From CAYTOJ01 sp964439415 (GTDB taxonomy: Bacteria; Pseudomonadota; Alphaproteobacteria; Rickettsiales; CAZAGG01): a stretch of DNA of 18,957 bases. The position numbers and the translations under genes were made by a program. This document shows positions 1 through 7,601 of this stretch, in pieces. The notes under the pieces are model-generated. The model was not told the origin of the DNA. It saw only the letters and a list, made by a program, of their open reading frames with translations, and did not search any database. The stretch spans positions 1 to 18,957 of the forward strand of contig CAYTOJ010000027.1 in NCBI GenBank assembly GCA_964439415.1, written 5' to 3'. The number at the start of each line of letters is the position of its first letter. Within the stretch, counting starts at the first letter, position 1.

Positions 1-100
1 GCTAAGCTTAGCTTGCAGATGAGTAAACCTCATTTGTGTAGCTTAGCGCAGCCAGTGACAAGCGAATTTGCCAGCGCAGTAGAGTTTGGAGAGAAGTCTA
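1..100 (+). repeat. Family A palindromic element, right part (copy A1, truncated by the window)
   Basis: Positions 56-100 match the right end of the elements in murE and murG, ending GAGAAGTCTA at 91-100. The matching half begins near GACAAGCGAATTTGCC. The part to its left differs from the other copies. It can form its own hairpin, with CTAAGC near base 2 pairing with GCTTAG near base 41, and ATGAG pairing with CTCAT inside. A variant centre is therefore likely. The left inverted end would lie outside the window. Confidence 0.7.
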
Positions 101-126
101 TTGCACATGGGGAAACGCTAAGGTAA
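1..126 (+). CDS. C-terminal end of an unidentified reading frame, truncated by the window edge
   Basis: An open frame runs from base 1 to a TAA at 124-126, 11 nt before the psd start. Only 41 codons are visible and I cannot assign a function. The last third reads TSEFASAVEFGEKS, nearly identical to the peptide inserted in MurE (residues about 388-401) and similar to that in MurG, followed by a short tail IAHGETLR. The visible C-terminus is therefore largely the translation of a family A palindromic element, in the same frame as in murE and murG. Whether it belongs to a real gene upstream or is chance readthrough of an intergenic repeat cannot be settled here. The close spacing to psd would fit an operon. 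Confidence 0.4.
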   Translation, partial: AKLSLQMSKPHLCSLAQPVTSEFASAVEFGEKSIAHGETLR

Positions 127-137
127 CATCCACACCC

Positions 138-821
138 ATGAGTATAAAACATACATTAAAACCGATTCTGGTTCCTATCCACCGCGAGGGATATAAATTC
201 ATTGCTGCTTTCGCGGTTGTGTCACTACTGCTGTTGGCTATATCCTGTTTTTTGGGAATTATCGGTTTTCTGCTAACCGCATGGTGTGTATATTTCTTCC
301 GTGATCCTGAGAGGGTTGCACCTGTACAGGCTGATTATATAATCAGTCCGGCTGACGGCTTGATTCAAGCGATAGGGGAGGCTTCTCCGCCGCCTGAACT
401 TGGGCTTGGTAATGTTGTGATGACGCGCATCAGCATTTTCATGAGTCCCTTTAACGTGCATATCAACCGTGCGCCACTGGCGGGTGTGGTTACTAAAATA
501 TCTTACCGTGCAGGTAAATTCCTGAATGCCTCATTAGATAAAGCCAGTGATGATAACGAGAGAAACTCACTGATAATCAAGACTGCCGGAAACCGTGAGA
601 TCATCGTAACGCAAATAGCCGGGCTTATCGCCAGGCGTATAGTCACCTGGGTTACTGAGGGGCAGGAAATGGCATCTGCTGAGCGTTTCGGCATGATCCG
701 CTTCGGCAGCCGGGTAGATATATACCTGCCGGAAGGTGCTACAGTAAACGTTTTACCTGGCCAGACTTCCATAGGCGGCGAGACAATCCTCGCTGAAATG
801 CCCTATACCGCTATCGTTTGA
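138..821 (+). CDS. psd: Phosphatidylserine decarboxylase, short (type A) form
   Basis: Makes phosphatidylethanolamine from phosphatidylserine at the inner membrane. The 227-residue protein has an N-terminal hydrophobic segment (about 22-53), then FFRDPER (53-59), SPADG (70-74) and SIFMSPFNVHINR (99-111), all hallmarks of the short alphaproteobacterial/archaeal class. The C-terminal RFGSRVDIYLP carries the Gly-Ser pair (G190-S191) where self-cleavage should create the pyruvoyl group on the alpha chain. Length is normal for this class, and the ATG gives the expected N-terminal extent. There is no strong Shine-Dalgarno; an AGG at 121-123 lies rather far upstream and overlaps the end of the preceding frame. 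In many alphaproteobacteria psd is followed by pssA, but here a convergent peptidase gene follows after 15 nt, so that pair is split. Confidence 0.95.
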   Translation: MSIKHTLKPILVPIHREGYKFIAAFAVVSLLLLAISCFLGIIGFLLTAWCVYFFRDPERVAPVQADYIISPADGLIQAIGEASPPPELGLGNVVMTRISIFMSPFNVHINRAPLAGVVTKISYRAGKFLNASLDKASDDNERNSLIIKTAGNREIIVTQIAGLIARRIVTWVTEGQEMASAERFGMIRFGSRVDIYLPEGATVNVLPGQTSIGGETILAEMPYTAIV

Positions 822-836
822 AGAGTGCAGTCTAGT

Positions 837-1988
837 CTACGGGATTGATGTTACAGATGTTCTGAAAGTTCTGTATAATAATTGCTGCCCGTTTCTTTTA
901 ACCTTGAGTGCGCCGCTGTATTCACCCGCTGGTATGCCACCCGCATACTTTTTGCCCACATACTGGAAATAAACCGCTTTTGATGAATCAAGCCTTTTCT
1001 CATTTGCAGCAAGTACTGCGCCATTTGGGGCAAGCATGGTTGTGCTGATAATATCTCCCTTCATAAGGCCGAAAACTTCAGCCCAGAAGCTGAGAACTTT
1101 ATTATCTGCGTTGATTGTTGTATATTCCAGGCTTCCTGCACGGGCGCTTTTAACATCGGGCACAACCGGTGCTAACCCAGCACCAAGTACCTCTGTTGTT
1201 ATGTATACCAGTTTCTTCATGGCTTTGTCGTTCCACAAGGGCTGTTTGACTGTGCCACAACCCTGGTCGGCCTCCATGCCGCTGAACGGGTCAACAGGCT
1301 TGCCATTCATGCGGATTTCAAAATGCAGGTGTGGAAATTCCGTCATGCCCGATAGCCCTATTTCCCCCAGTTCACTTCCCGTGCGGACTTTGTCGCCTTT
1401 TTGAACCCTGATGCTGCCTTTTTTCATGTGGCAGTACTGAGTTTCATAACCACCACCATGATCTATCACTAAGCCGTTACCGCACTCACGATTTTTAACT
1501 GAAGCATCTTGAGCATTGCCGCCTTTATCGTCAACACCATCCCTCACGCCCTTGACTACTCCGTCAAGCGCGGCCAACACCGCAACCCCGGCCTGCATTT
1601 CCTTGAGGTTACGGAGCCTTATATCCGTCCCGGTGTGCTTATCGTATGCTAAAAAATTGCATTTATAATCAGTGTAGCCTGAGCCGGAATCCATATCCAC
1701 AAAGTTCTGGATGAAACAATCACGGCCATATTCGCATACTACCGGAAATGCAAATTTCGCATCAGCAGCCCGTGCCGTCTGGCTTAACATAAAAGGCATA
1801 GTGAATACTGATAGTAGCGGCAGGATATACTTATCGCACTTCAAGAGTGCGATAAGTATATCTTTTATGTTTTGCGCATGGCCGCCCCACCAGCCCCATG
1901 CGCGTCTATACTGCTCGCAAACTAACCTCAAAAAAACACACCCTTGAAACGCGAGCAGTATATAATTTCTTTTCGAGTTTATAACCAT
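837..1988 (-). CDS. Exported M23 (LytM-type) metallopeptidase with a repeat inserted in its signal-peptide region
   Basis: Likely a periplasmic peptidoglycan endopeptidase or a cell-wall-associated M23 homologue. With the 383-residue numbering, the zinc site is complete: HTGTD (H118, D122), QYCH (H187) and HLHFE (H220, H222). A beta-rich C-terminal part (about 260-383) is not recognised. Residues 54-77 (ILPLLSVF...ARAADA) look like the hydrophobic core and cleavage region of a signal peptide. Residues about 9-52 are translated from a family B palindromic element. Joining MVINSKRN to KYILPLLSV would give a textbook signal peptide, so the repeat probably entered the signal-peptide coding region and left the frame open. 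Alternative starts are a TTG at 1844 inside the repeat or an ATG at 1799, neither with a convincing ribosome site. The enzyme call is firm; the start is not. Confidence 0.85.
   Translation of the reverse strand: MVINSKRNYILLAFQGCVFLRLVCEQYRRAWGWWGGHAQNIKDILIALLKCDKYILPLLSVFTMPFMLSQTARAADAKFAFPVVCEYGRDCFIQNFVDMDSGSGYTDYKCNFLAYDKHTGTDIRLRNLKEMQAGVAVLAALDGVVKGVRDGVDDKGGNAQDASVKNRECGNGLVIDHGGGYETQYCHMKKGSIRVQKGDKVRTGSELGEIGLSGMTEFPHLHFEIRMNGKPVDPFSGMEADQGCGTVKQPLWNDKAMKKLVYITTEVLGAGLAPVVPDVKSARAGSLEYTTINADNKVLSFWAEVFGLMKGDIISTTMLAPNGAVLAANEKRLDSSKAVYFQYVGKKYAGGIPAGEYSGALKVKRNGQQLLYRTFRTSVTSIP
1825..1962. repeat. Family B triple-hairpin element, copy B1, inside the M23 gene
   Basis: Three consecutive inverted repeats are visible. 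Hairpin 1 is a perfect 16-bp stem (ATATACTTATCGCACT at 1825-1840, loop TCAAG, partner 1846-1861). Hairpin 2 pairs GCGCATGG (1874-1881) with CCATGCGC (1896-1903). Hairpin 3 pairs TATACTGCTCGC (1907-1918) with GCGAGCAGTATA (1951-1962). The same order and near-identical sequences recur at 10858-10996. On the minus strand the element is open in the frame of the M23 peptidase. Confidence 0.85.
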
Positions 1989-2056
1989 ATCAATGCCATA
2001 ACACAGCAGGCGGTATCTGGCAACCGCGAAAAGCCTCTTAGAGCCTGTTCATGCTC
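1989..2056 (-). terminator. Hairpin-containing gap after murE, possible weak terminator or repeat remnant
   Basis: On the minus strand AAGAGC and GCTCT flank an 8-nt loop right at the murE stop, and a second small stem GCGGT/ACCGC lies near 2011-2028. A clear T-tract is missing; only CTTTT follows. The 12-mer AGCCTCTTAGAG at 2032-2043 is shared with the left edge of the family C element (16418-16429), so this may be a decayed repeat end rather than a terminator. Confidence 0.25.
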
Positions 2057-3685
2057 TTAAAGTGCAAGCAGCTTCCTGACCTCCTCAGAATCATCGAAAT
2101 GGTGTCTGGTGGAGCCGATGATCTGGTAAGTCTCGTGCCCTTTACCTGCGATAAGCAGAATGTCTCCATGCCCCATGGCTCTGAGCGCATGGGCTATAGC
2201 CTCCCGGCGGTCACTGATCTCCGTAGCATTCGGGCAGGTGGCTATTATCTGGGCGCGAATATCTGCGGGGTTTTCGCTTCGGGGATTATCATCCGTCACT
2301 ATTACCGTATCGGCTTTCTCCGCCGCTATTGCCCCCATTAGTGGCCGCTTGGATGGGTCACGATCCCCCCCGCAGCCAAATAGAACATGCAGTTTGCCGT
2401 TAGTATGGCGGCGCAGTGATTCAATGGCGCGGCCAAGGGCGGCCGGAGTATGGGCATAGTCTACGTAAACCGTGCCACTATTAGACTTCTCTCCAAACTC
2501 TACTGCGCTGGCAAACTCGCTTGTCGCTATGCTTCTCAAATCCGCATGTACTTCTGTGTACACTTGCGTTTTTGCGATGCTCGCTTCGCGCATTTTGCTC
2601 ACCGCAGCGAGTTTTGAGTGAAGTCTATTATAATCACCCACCTTTTCCAGCCTGCCGCGCACTGCCTGAAGGCGTGGTAATAATTCCAGCAGCAGGTCAA
2701 TATTCAGGCCAGCCGCTATGCCTAGACCAAAAGCGCATAATGCATTCCATAACTGAAAATCCCCCGCCAGCGGCAGGTAGATTTTCTCCTCCCTTGCCCT
2801 CATTCCAGGGAAGGCCACCGCAACTTCCGCCACCAGGCCGCTACTGGCGTAGTTTATATTCATGATTCTTATCTCGCGGCCATTCCTGCCATAGGTGTAA
2901 ACCTGATGGCCGCGCATACGGCATACATTCAAAACCGCCTCGCATGCAGCATCGTCAGCATTTACCACGGCTGTTTTGCCCGGTGGCAGAACTTCAGAGA
3001 ATAAACGCAGTTTAGAATCCAGATATTCCTGCATGGTATGGTGATAATCCAGATGATCCTGCGAGAAGGTGGTGAAACCTGCCGCGCTTAATATTACACA
3101 GTCCAGTCTGTGCTGGTGCAGGCCGTGGCTAGAGGCTTCCATTGCCACATGAGTTATCCCATTTTTAGCAAGCTCCCGCAAGGTGCGGTGTAGTGACACG
3201 GGGTCAGGCGTGGTAGCATCGTGCAGCGTTATGCCGCCCTTATCTGCGGATTTTATTTGTGCGGATACTCCCAGAGTGCCAATTGAAGCACTGTTGAGAC
3301 CAGCCAGATGCAGTAACTGATTGAGGAAATTTATGGTTGAGGTTTTACCGTCCGTCCCCGTTACCGCTGCGATAAATTTTGGCTGCTGCGGATAAAATAA
3401 GCTGGCGGTTTTTGATAACGCCAGACGCACACTCGGGACTTCAAAAATCAGTCCTTCAGGCTTCTGGCTTCTGGTTTCTGGTTTCTGCTTTATTACCGCT
3501 ATTGCGCCCTTGGTTAGCGCATCCTGTATGTACTGCGAACCATCAGTCTTGTGGCCGGGAATGGCGAAGAAAATCCAGCCCTCTTTCACCTCCCGCGAGT
3601 CGGCAGTTATGCCGGAAATTTTAGCTTCCGCCGTATCTGCATCAGTTATATTCAGTGCCTGCAAAATATCACATAACATAACCAT
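2057..3685 (-). CDS. murE: UDP-N-acetylmuramoyl-L-alanyl-D-glutamate-2,6-diaminopimelate ligase with a 48-residue repeat-derived insert
   Basis: Cytoplasmic Mur ligase that adds meso-diaminopimelate to the peptidoglycan precursor. Visible: ATP loop GTDGKTS, central-domain FSQDHLDYH with the following lysine that is carbamylated in the family, CGGDRD, the DNPR motif (TDDNPRSENP) that marks DAP rather than lysine use, and a C-terminal GKGHETYQI. At 542 residues it is about 50 longer than usual. The excess is residues 354-401 (RLHSKLAAVS ... AVEFGEKS), encoded by a family A palindromic element between the central-domain end (GRLEKVG) and the C-terminal-domain strand (VYVDYAHTP). Removing it leaves 494 residues, a normal size. 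The gene starts 1 nt after the RND transporter stop, so the two are probably co-transcribed. An ATG two codons in is an alternative start. Confidence 0.95.
   Translation of the reverse strand: MVMLCDILQALNITDADTAEAKISGITADSREVKEGWIFFAIPGHKTDGSQYIQDALTKGAIAVIKQKPETRSQKPEGLIFEVPSVRLALSKTASLFYPQQPKFIAAVTGTDGKTSTINFLNQLLHLAGLNSASIGTLGVSAQIKSADKGGITLHDATTPDPVSLHRTLRELAKNGITHVAMEASSHGLHQHRLDCVILSAAGFTTFSQDHLDYHHTMQEYLDSKLRLFSEVLPPGKTAVVNADDAACEAVLNVCRMRGHQVYTYGRNGREIRIMNINYASSGLVAEVAVAFPGMRAREEKIYLPLAGDFQLWNALCAFGLGIAAGLNIDLLLELLPRLQAVRGRLEKVGDYNRLHSKLAAVSKMREASIAKTQVYTEVHADLRSIATSEFASAVEFGEKSNSGTVYVDYAHTPAALGRAIESLRRHTNGKLHVLFGCGGDRDPSKRPLMGAIAAEKADTVIVTDDNPRSENPADIRAQIIATCPNATEISDRREAIAHALRAMGHGDILLIAGKGHETYQIIGSTRHHFDDSEEVRKLLAL
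2482..2627 (-). repeat. Family A palindromic element in frame in murE (copy A2)
   Basis: A 142-bp core (2484-2625) with ends GACTTC/GAAGTC, each next to a TA. The inverted ends match at 17 of 19 positions (TAGACTTCTCTCCAAACTC against TAGACTTCACTCAAAACTC). The centre holds an inner palindrome around GTGTACAC/GTACAT. If TA is a target duplication, the net gain is 144 bp, exactly 48 codons. Orientation is given as that of the coding strand. Confidence 0.9.
3454..3488. repeat. Heptanucleotide tandem repeat inside murE
   Basis: Five 7-bp units in a row: CTTCAGG, CTTCTGG, CTTCTGG, TTTCTGG, TTTCTGC. On the murE strand they encode QKPETRSQKPEG, in a variable stretch before the ATP loop. Because the unit is not a multiple of three, gain or loss of one unit would shift the murE frame. 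Confidence 0.75.
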
Positions 3686-3686
3686 A

Positions 3687-6600
3687 TTAGGTCAAATCCC
3701 TTTTAGCTGACAGAAACCTAGAGAATATTGGTTTGCTTCTCAAATTATACCCCCACATAATCAGGCAGGGGGTGAAGAAGAGTGTGAGCGCGGTTGCAAA
3801 CGTTAGCCCCCCGGCGATGGATGCTGAAAGCTGCGTCCACCACTGGCTGGAGGGGGAGCCGAAACTGATTTTCCGCTCAAGCAAGTCAATATTCATCTGG
3901 AATACCATGGGCAGTAGCCCCAGAACCGCTGAAAAAGCGGTGAGCAGAATCGGGCGCATACGTTGTACGCCTGTCATCATCAGGCAGTCATATACTAGCT
4001 GACGCTCCCTGCCTTTATAACGCTCCGCCAGATTATGACGCAGGTGGTTATAGGTATCTATGAAAATTATGTTGTTCTTCACCACGATACCCGCCAGCGC
4101 AATCACGCCGATGCCGCACATAACCACGCCAAAGGGCTGGTTGGTGATGATAAGCCCCAGCACCACGCCAACGGTTGAGAAAAACACCGCGCTCATTACT
4201 ACCAACGCCTGAAACAGGTTGTTGAACTGCACCACGAATACTATGAGCATACTTGCCAGAGCGATTAAGAAGGCGTTAGCCAGGAATGCGCCTGCGGCTT
4301 TCTGTTCTTCATCCTCCCCCTTGAAGCGTATGCTGACTTTTGGATCAGGCGGATTATCTTTAAGCAGCGCTGCATATTGCCGCACTTTGTCATCCGCCAG
4401 AATTCCCGGTTTTAAATCAGATTTGAAAGATAAAACCTTGAGGCCATCAGAGCGGTTGATTCTGGCCACTTCATGCGCCGGAATACGGGTGACAAAATTG
4501 CTTACAGGTATTAGCCCCTGATTGGAATAAACGCGTAGGCGATCAAGCTGGGAAAGTGTACGCACATCTTCCGGATACCTTACAATAAAATCTATTTCCT
4601 CAGTTGAATCATCAGGGTGGTATGAGCCAACTTTGAGGCCATTGGTGACAAAACGCACCATGGAGCCAAGCGCGGCGATGCTAACCCCGAACTGCGCCGC
4701 CTTTTCGCGGTTTACCTCCAGATTCCACTGAATGCCTGGCACGGGGCGGGTATCCTCCACGTTTATCAAGTCCTGATCGTTCTTGATTAGCTCCAGGAAT
4801 TTTGCAAATTCCGTATTTAAAACATCCCATTCCTGGCTGCGGAATTCCAGTTGAATCGGCTTGCCCGTAGGTGGGCCGCCCTGCTGTTTCTGTTCGTCAA
4901 CCACTATGCCTGGTATATCCGCCAGACGCTGTTTTATTTCTGATAATATTGCATCAGCTTTGCGGCGTTTATCCCAGCTTATAAACTCCACAGTCAACTG
5001 GCCTATCAGGTCTTCTGCATAGTCCCCCTGACCCATCTCGCCTGACCTGGCATATAGAACCTTGATCTCGGCCATATCCAGCACTCTTGATTCTACAGCG
5101 CGGATAATTTCATCCTTCTCACGGGTGGAGAGGTTGCCACGCGCCTTAATCTGCACCACTGCGTTTTCCGGCTCAATTTCCGGGAAAAATTCAGTACCCG
5201 TGCCAAAAAAACTGTAATAGGTGAACACCATTATCATGACCAGGAAAATCACCGCTACAAAAACGCCTGGCCTGTTCAGCAGCCTGGCTACTATGCTGGC
5301 ATAACGCTTTGATGCGCCTTTTAAATCCTCTAATCTTCCTTCCTCGCTGGCAATCATGGCGCGGCGTTCCTCCTCAGTCACTCTGCCTACGCCGCCGATA
5401 CGCTGGCCTATGGCAGGCAGGAAAAACATCGCCATCAGCAGCGAAGCGCCAAGGGTGAATATCACCGTAATTGGCATGTATTTCATGAACTGCCCCACCA
5501 CACCAGGCCAGAACAGCAGCGGCAGAAACACCATAACTGGGGTGACGGTGGAACTGACTACCGGCCACACCATGCGTTTGGCTGCATCAAGATACGCCGA
5601 TTTTGCCGGAACTCCCTCCACCATTTTACGATCGGCATACTCGCAGACTATTATCGCATCATCAACCAGCATCCCAACCACTAAAATCAGACTGAACAGC
5701 ACCACGATGTTTAAAGTCACACCCAAAAGATGCAGGCAGATCACCCCCAGCAGGAATGAGCCAGGGATGGACAGAGCCACCAAGGCGCTGGAGCGCAAGC
5801 CCATAGTGGTAAGCACCAGTAGCATAACCAGCAGTGTGGCGATTATCAGGCCGTTGATGAGATCGCTCACCATGGTGCGGATTTCATTTGAGGTATCCTG
5901 CGAGTAGGTGACCTGTATCGCCCCTTGCCAATAGGGTTTTACCTCCTCCACCACTTTCTTCACCCGCTCCACGGTTTCTATTATATTAGCTCCCGTACGC
6001 TTTTTAACCTGTAGCACCACTGCACGTTCGCCACCTACACGGGCGAAGCTTCTAGGGTCTTTGAAGGTGCGCCGCACTTCAGCTATATCCCGCACGGTGA
6101 GAACTGAACCGTTATCCACTTTCACGGGCACGCTGTATAATTCTTTCAAGCCGTCTATCAGCCCGGGAACCTGTACCGGGAAACGGCCTTTCTCATTATC
6201 AATCGCGCCCGCCGCTACTAACACATTGTTGTAGGTGATGGACTCCAGCACCTGCGACGGGGATATATTATAGCTCTCCATCATCATGGGGTCTACTATC
6301 ACCTCAACCACTTCTTCACGGTTGCCGGCAATGTCTATATCCAAAACGCCATTGATAGCTTCCAGCCTGTCCTCCAGGTCACGCGCTGCCGCCAGCAGTG
6401 TGCGCTCGGGAACCGTGCCGCTTAAAATGACATTCACGACAGGAAACAGGCTGAAGGATACTTCCGTCACCACTGGCTCGTCAGCATCGTTTGGTAAATC
6501 CGGCTTGGCTTCGTCCACTTTCTCGCGCACGTTGCGCTTCATTTTATCAGCATCCAGCCCGGCCTGAAACTCCAACGCAATTGAGGCATAGCTCTCAACC

Positions 6601-6854
6601 GCCTGGGCTTTTATCTCTTTCAGGCCTTCCAGATTTGAGAGTTTTTTCTCCAGCGGCTTGACTATCAACCTCTCAGCATCCTGCGGGGATGCGCCTTCCA
6701 TGCGCACGGATACATATATGAACGGAATTTTTACATCCGGTGCTGATTCTAAAGGCATGGATTTGAAAGAACCAATCCCGGTTATAAACACCAGAAGCAG
6801 CACCATTATAACAGCCGCCGGGCGGGAGAGCACCGCTTCTATAGCCTTATGCAT
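3687..6854 (-). CDS. RND-superfamily efflux transporter permease (AcrB/HAE1-like)
   Basis: Inner-membrane, proton-driven exporter subunit of 1055 residues, the usual length. The first transmembrane helix is at about 13-30, and two large periplasmic loops alternate with helix bundles (about 333-500 and 860-1045). The proton-relay residues are present: GMLVDDAIIV (D398, D399) in helix 4 and IVVKNNIIF (K926) in helix 10. The substrate cannot be read from the sequence. No membrane-fusion protein or outer-membrane channel is adjacent; the upstream side is a divergent HupE-like gene and the downstream neighbour is murE, 1 nt away. It must therefore use partners encoded elsewhere, or the adaptor was lost. 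Confidence 0.93.
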   Translation of the reverse strand: MHKAIEAVLSRPAAVIMVLLLVFITGIGSFKSMPLESAPDVKIPFIYVSVRMEGASPQDAERLIVKPLEKKLSNLEGLKEIKAQAVESYASIALEFQAGLDADKMKRNVREKVDEAKPDLPNDADEPVVTEVSFSLFPVVNVILSGTVPERTLLAAARDLEDRLEAINGVLDIDIAGNREEVVEVIVDPMMMESYNISPSQVLESITYNNVLVAAGAIDNEKGRFPVQVPGLIDGLKELYSVPVKVDNGSVLTVRDIAEVRRTFKDPRSFARVGGERAVVLQVKKRTGANIIETVERVKKVVEEVKPYWQGAIQVTYSQDTSNEIRTMVSDLINGLIIATLLVMLLVLTTMGLRSSALVALSIPGSFLLGVICLHLLGVTLNIVVLFSLILVVGMLVDDAIIVCEYADRKMVEGVPAKSAYLDAAKRMVWPVVSSTVTPVMVFLPLLFWPGVVGQFMKYMPITVIFTLGASLLMAMFFLPAIGQRIGGVGRVTEEERRAMIASEEGRLEDLKGASKRYASIVARLLNRPGVFVAVIFLVMIMVFTYYSFFGTGTEFFPEIEPENAVVQIKARGNLSTREKDEIIRAVESRVLDMAEIKVLYARSGEMGQGDYAEDLIGQLTVEFISWDKRRKADAILSEIKQRLADIPGIVVDEQKQQGGPPTGKPIQLEFRSQEWDVLNTEFAKFLELIKNDQDLINVEDTRPVPGIQWNLEVNREKAAQFGVSIAALGSMVRFVTNGLKVGSYHPDDSTEEIDFIVRYPEDVRTLSQLDRLRVYSNQGLIPVSNFVTRIPAHEVARINRSDGLKVLSFKSDLKPGILADDKVRQYAALLKDNPPDPKVSIRFKGEDEEQKAAGAFLANAFLIALASMLIVFVVQFNNLFQALVVMSAVFFSTVGVVLGLIITNQPFGVVMCGIGVIALAGIVVKNNIIFIDTYNHLRHNLAERYKGRERQLVYDCLMMTGVQRMRPILLTAFSAVLGLLPMVFQMNIDLLERKISFGSPSSQWWTQLSASIAGGLTFATALTLFFTPCLIMWGYNLRSKPIFSRFLSAKRDLT

Positions 6855-6925
6855 TTTTAAGATTCTATGTTAAAATTATTGGGTATAGAGTTGCTACAAA
6901 CTTGTGCAAATTGCAATCATACTGG

Positions 6926-7600
6926 ATGGATATGTTGCCCGGCATTTTGAGATTTTTTGGTCTGCTGCTTATAATTCTTAGCATCCCAGAGCTGACGCTG
7001 GCGCATAATGCCGCAAGCGGAAGCGGTTTTGAAGCAGGCCTGACGCACCCGGTGCTGGGGTTTGACCATTTCCTGGCAATGGTAAGCGTTGGCATACTCA
7101 GTATGCAGATGGGCGGCCGGGCAGTGTGGCTACTACCCATTACTTTTGTCTCTGTTATGGCAGTAGGTGCTGGAATTGCTCTCTGGCTAATACCTGTTGG
7201 GGTAGTTCTTATTATTCTAATGTTGGGAGTGGATCCTTCTAGTTTAGCAGATCCGCAGATTTCGGGTACGACTGTTGAGTTAGGCATTGCGTTATCGGTA
7301 GTTTTTCTTGGTGGAGCTATCTTCTTCCAGAAAAAGTGCGAGGCTTCAGTGTCACTTATTTTCGTGGCTTTATTCGCGTTATGTCATGGCTACGCGCATG
7401 GGCGGGAGATGCCTGAAATTTCAAGCCCGTATGGATATGCGGCGGGATTCATGATAGGAACGGCTTGCCTACACATACTTGGTGTGATGATTGGCTATGT
7501 AGGAGAGAAAATTCGCTATGGCAGAGAAATTTTGCGTTATACAGGCCTCACTATAGCCGCTATAGGTCTATACATTCTTCAAGACATTTTAATTAGCTGA
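6926..7600 (+). CDS. HupE/UreJ-family membrane protein (first of tandem pair)
   Basis: About 224 residues with a signal-like N-terminus ending near LTLAH, then about six membrane segments. Family marks are HPVLGFDHFLAMVSVG, followed by QMGG, and LCHGYAHGREMP in a later helix. HupE/UreJ proteins are linked to nickel (or cobalt) uptake for hydrogenase or urease; the histidines in the HP-DH and HGYAHG segments are the likely metal contacts. No hydrogenase or urease gene is nearby, so the metal and purpose are open. The start could be ATG 6926 or ATG 6932 (GGATGG just upstream); a TTG at 6902 would add eight residues without improving the signal peptide. The second copy begins 1 nt after the stop. 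Confidence 0.85.
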   Translation: MDMLPGILRFFGLLLIILSIPELTLAHNAASGSGFEAGLTHPVLGFDHFLAMVSVGILSMQMGGRAVWLLPITFVSVMAVGAGIALWLIPVGVVLIILMLGVDPSSLADPQISGTTVELGIALSVVFLGGAIFFQKKCEASVSLIFVALFALCHGYAHGREMPEISSPYGYAAGFMIGTACLHILGVMIGYVGEKIRYGREILRYTGLTIAAIGLYILQDILIS

Positions 7601-7601
7601 C

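Noticed and set aside
1825..1962. CRISPR array or small RNA for the triple-hairpin repeat
   Set aside because: Hairpins differ from each other and there is no regular repeat-spacer pattern; dispersed copies fit a mobile element better.
5356..5907. 183-codon open frame on the plus strand inside the RND gene
   Set aside because: Antisense to a clear transporter coding sequence, low-complexity composition and no recognisable domain.
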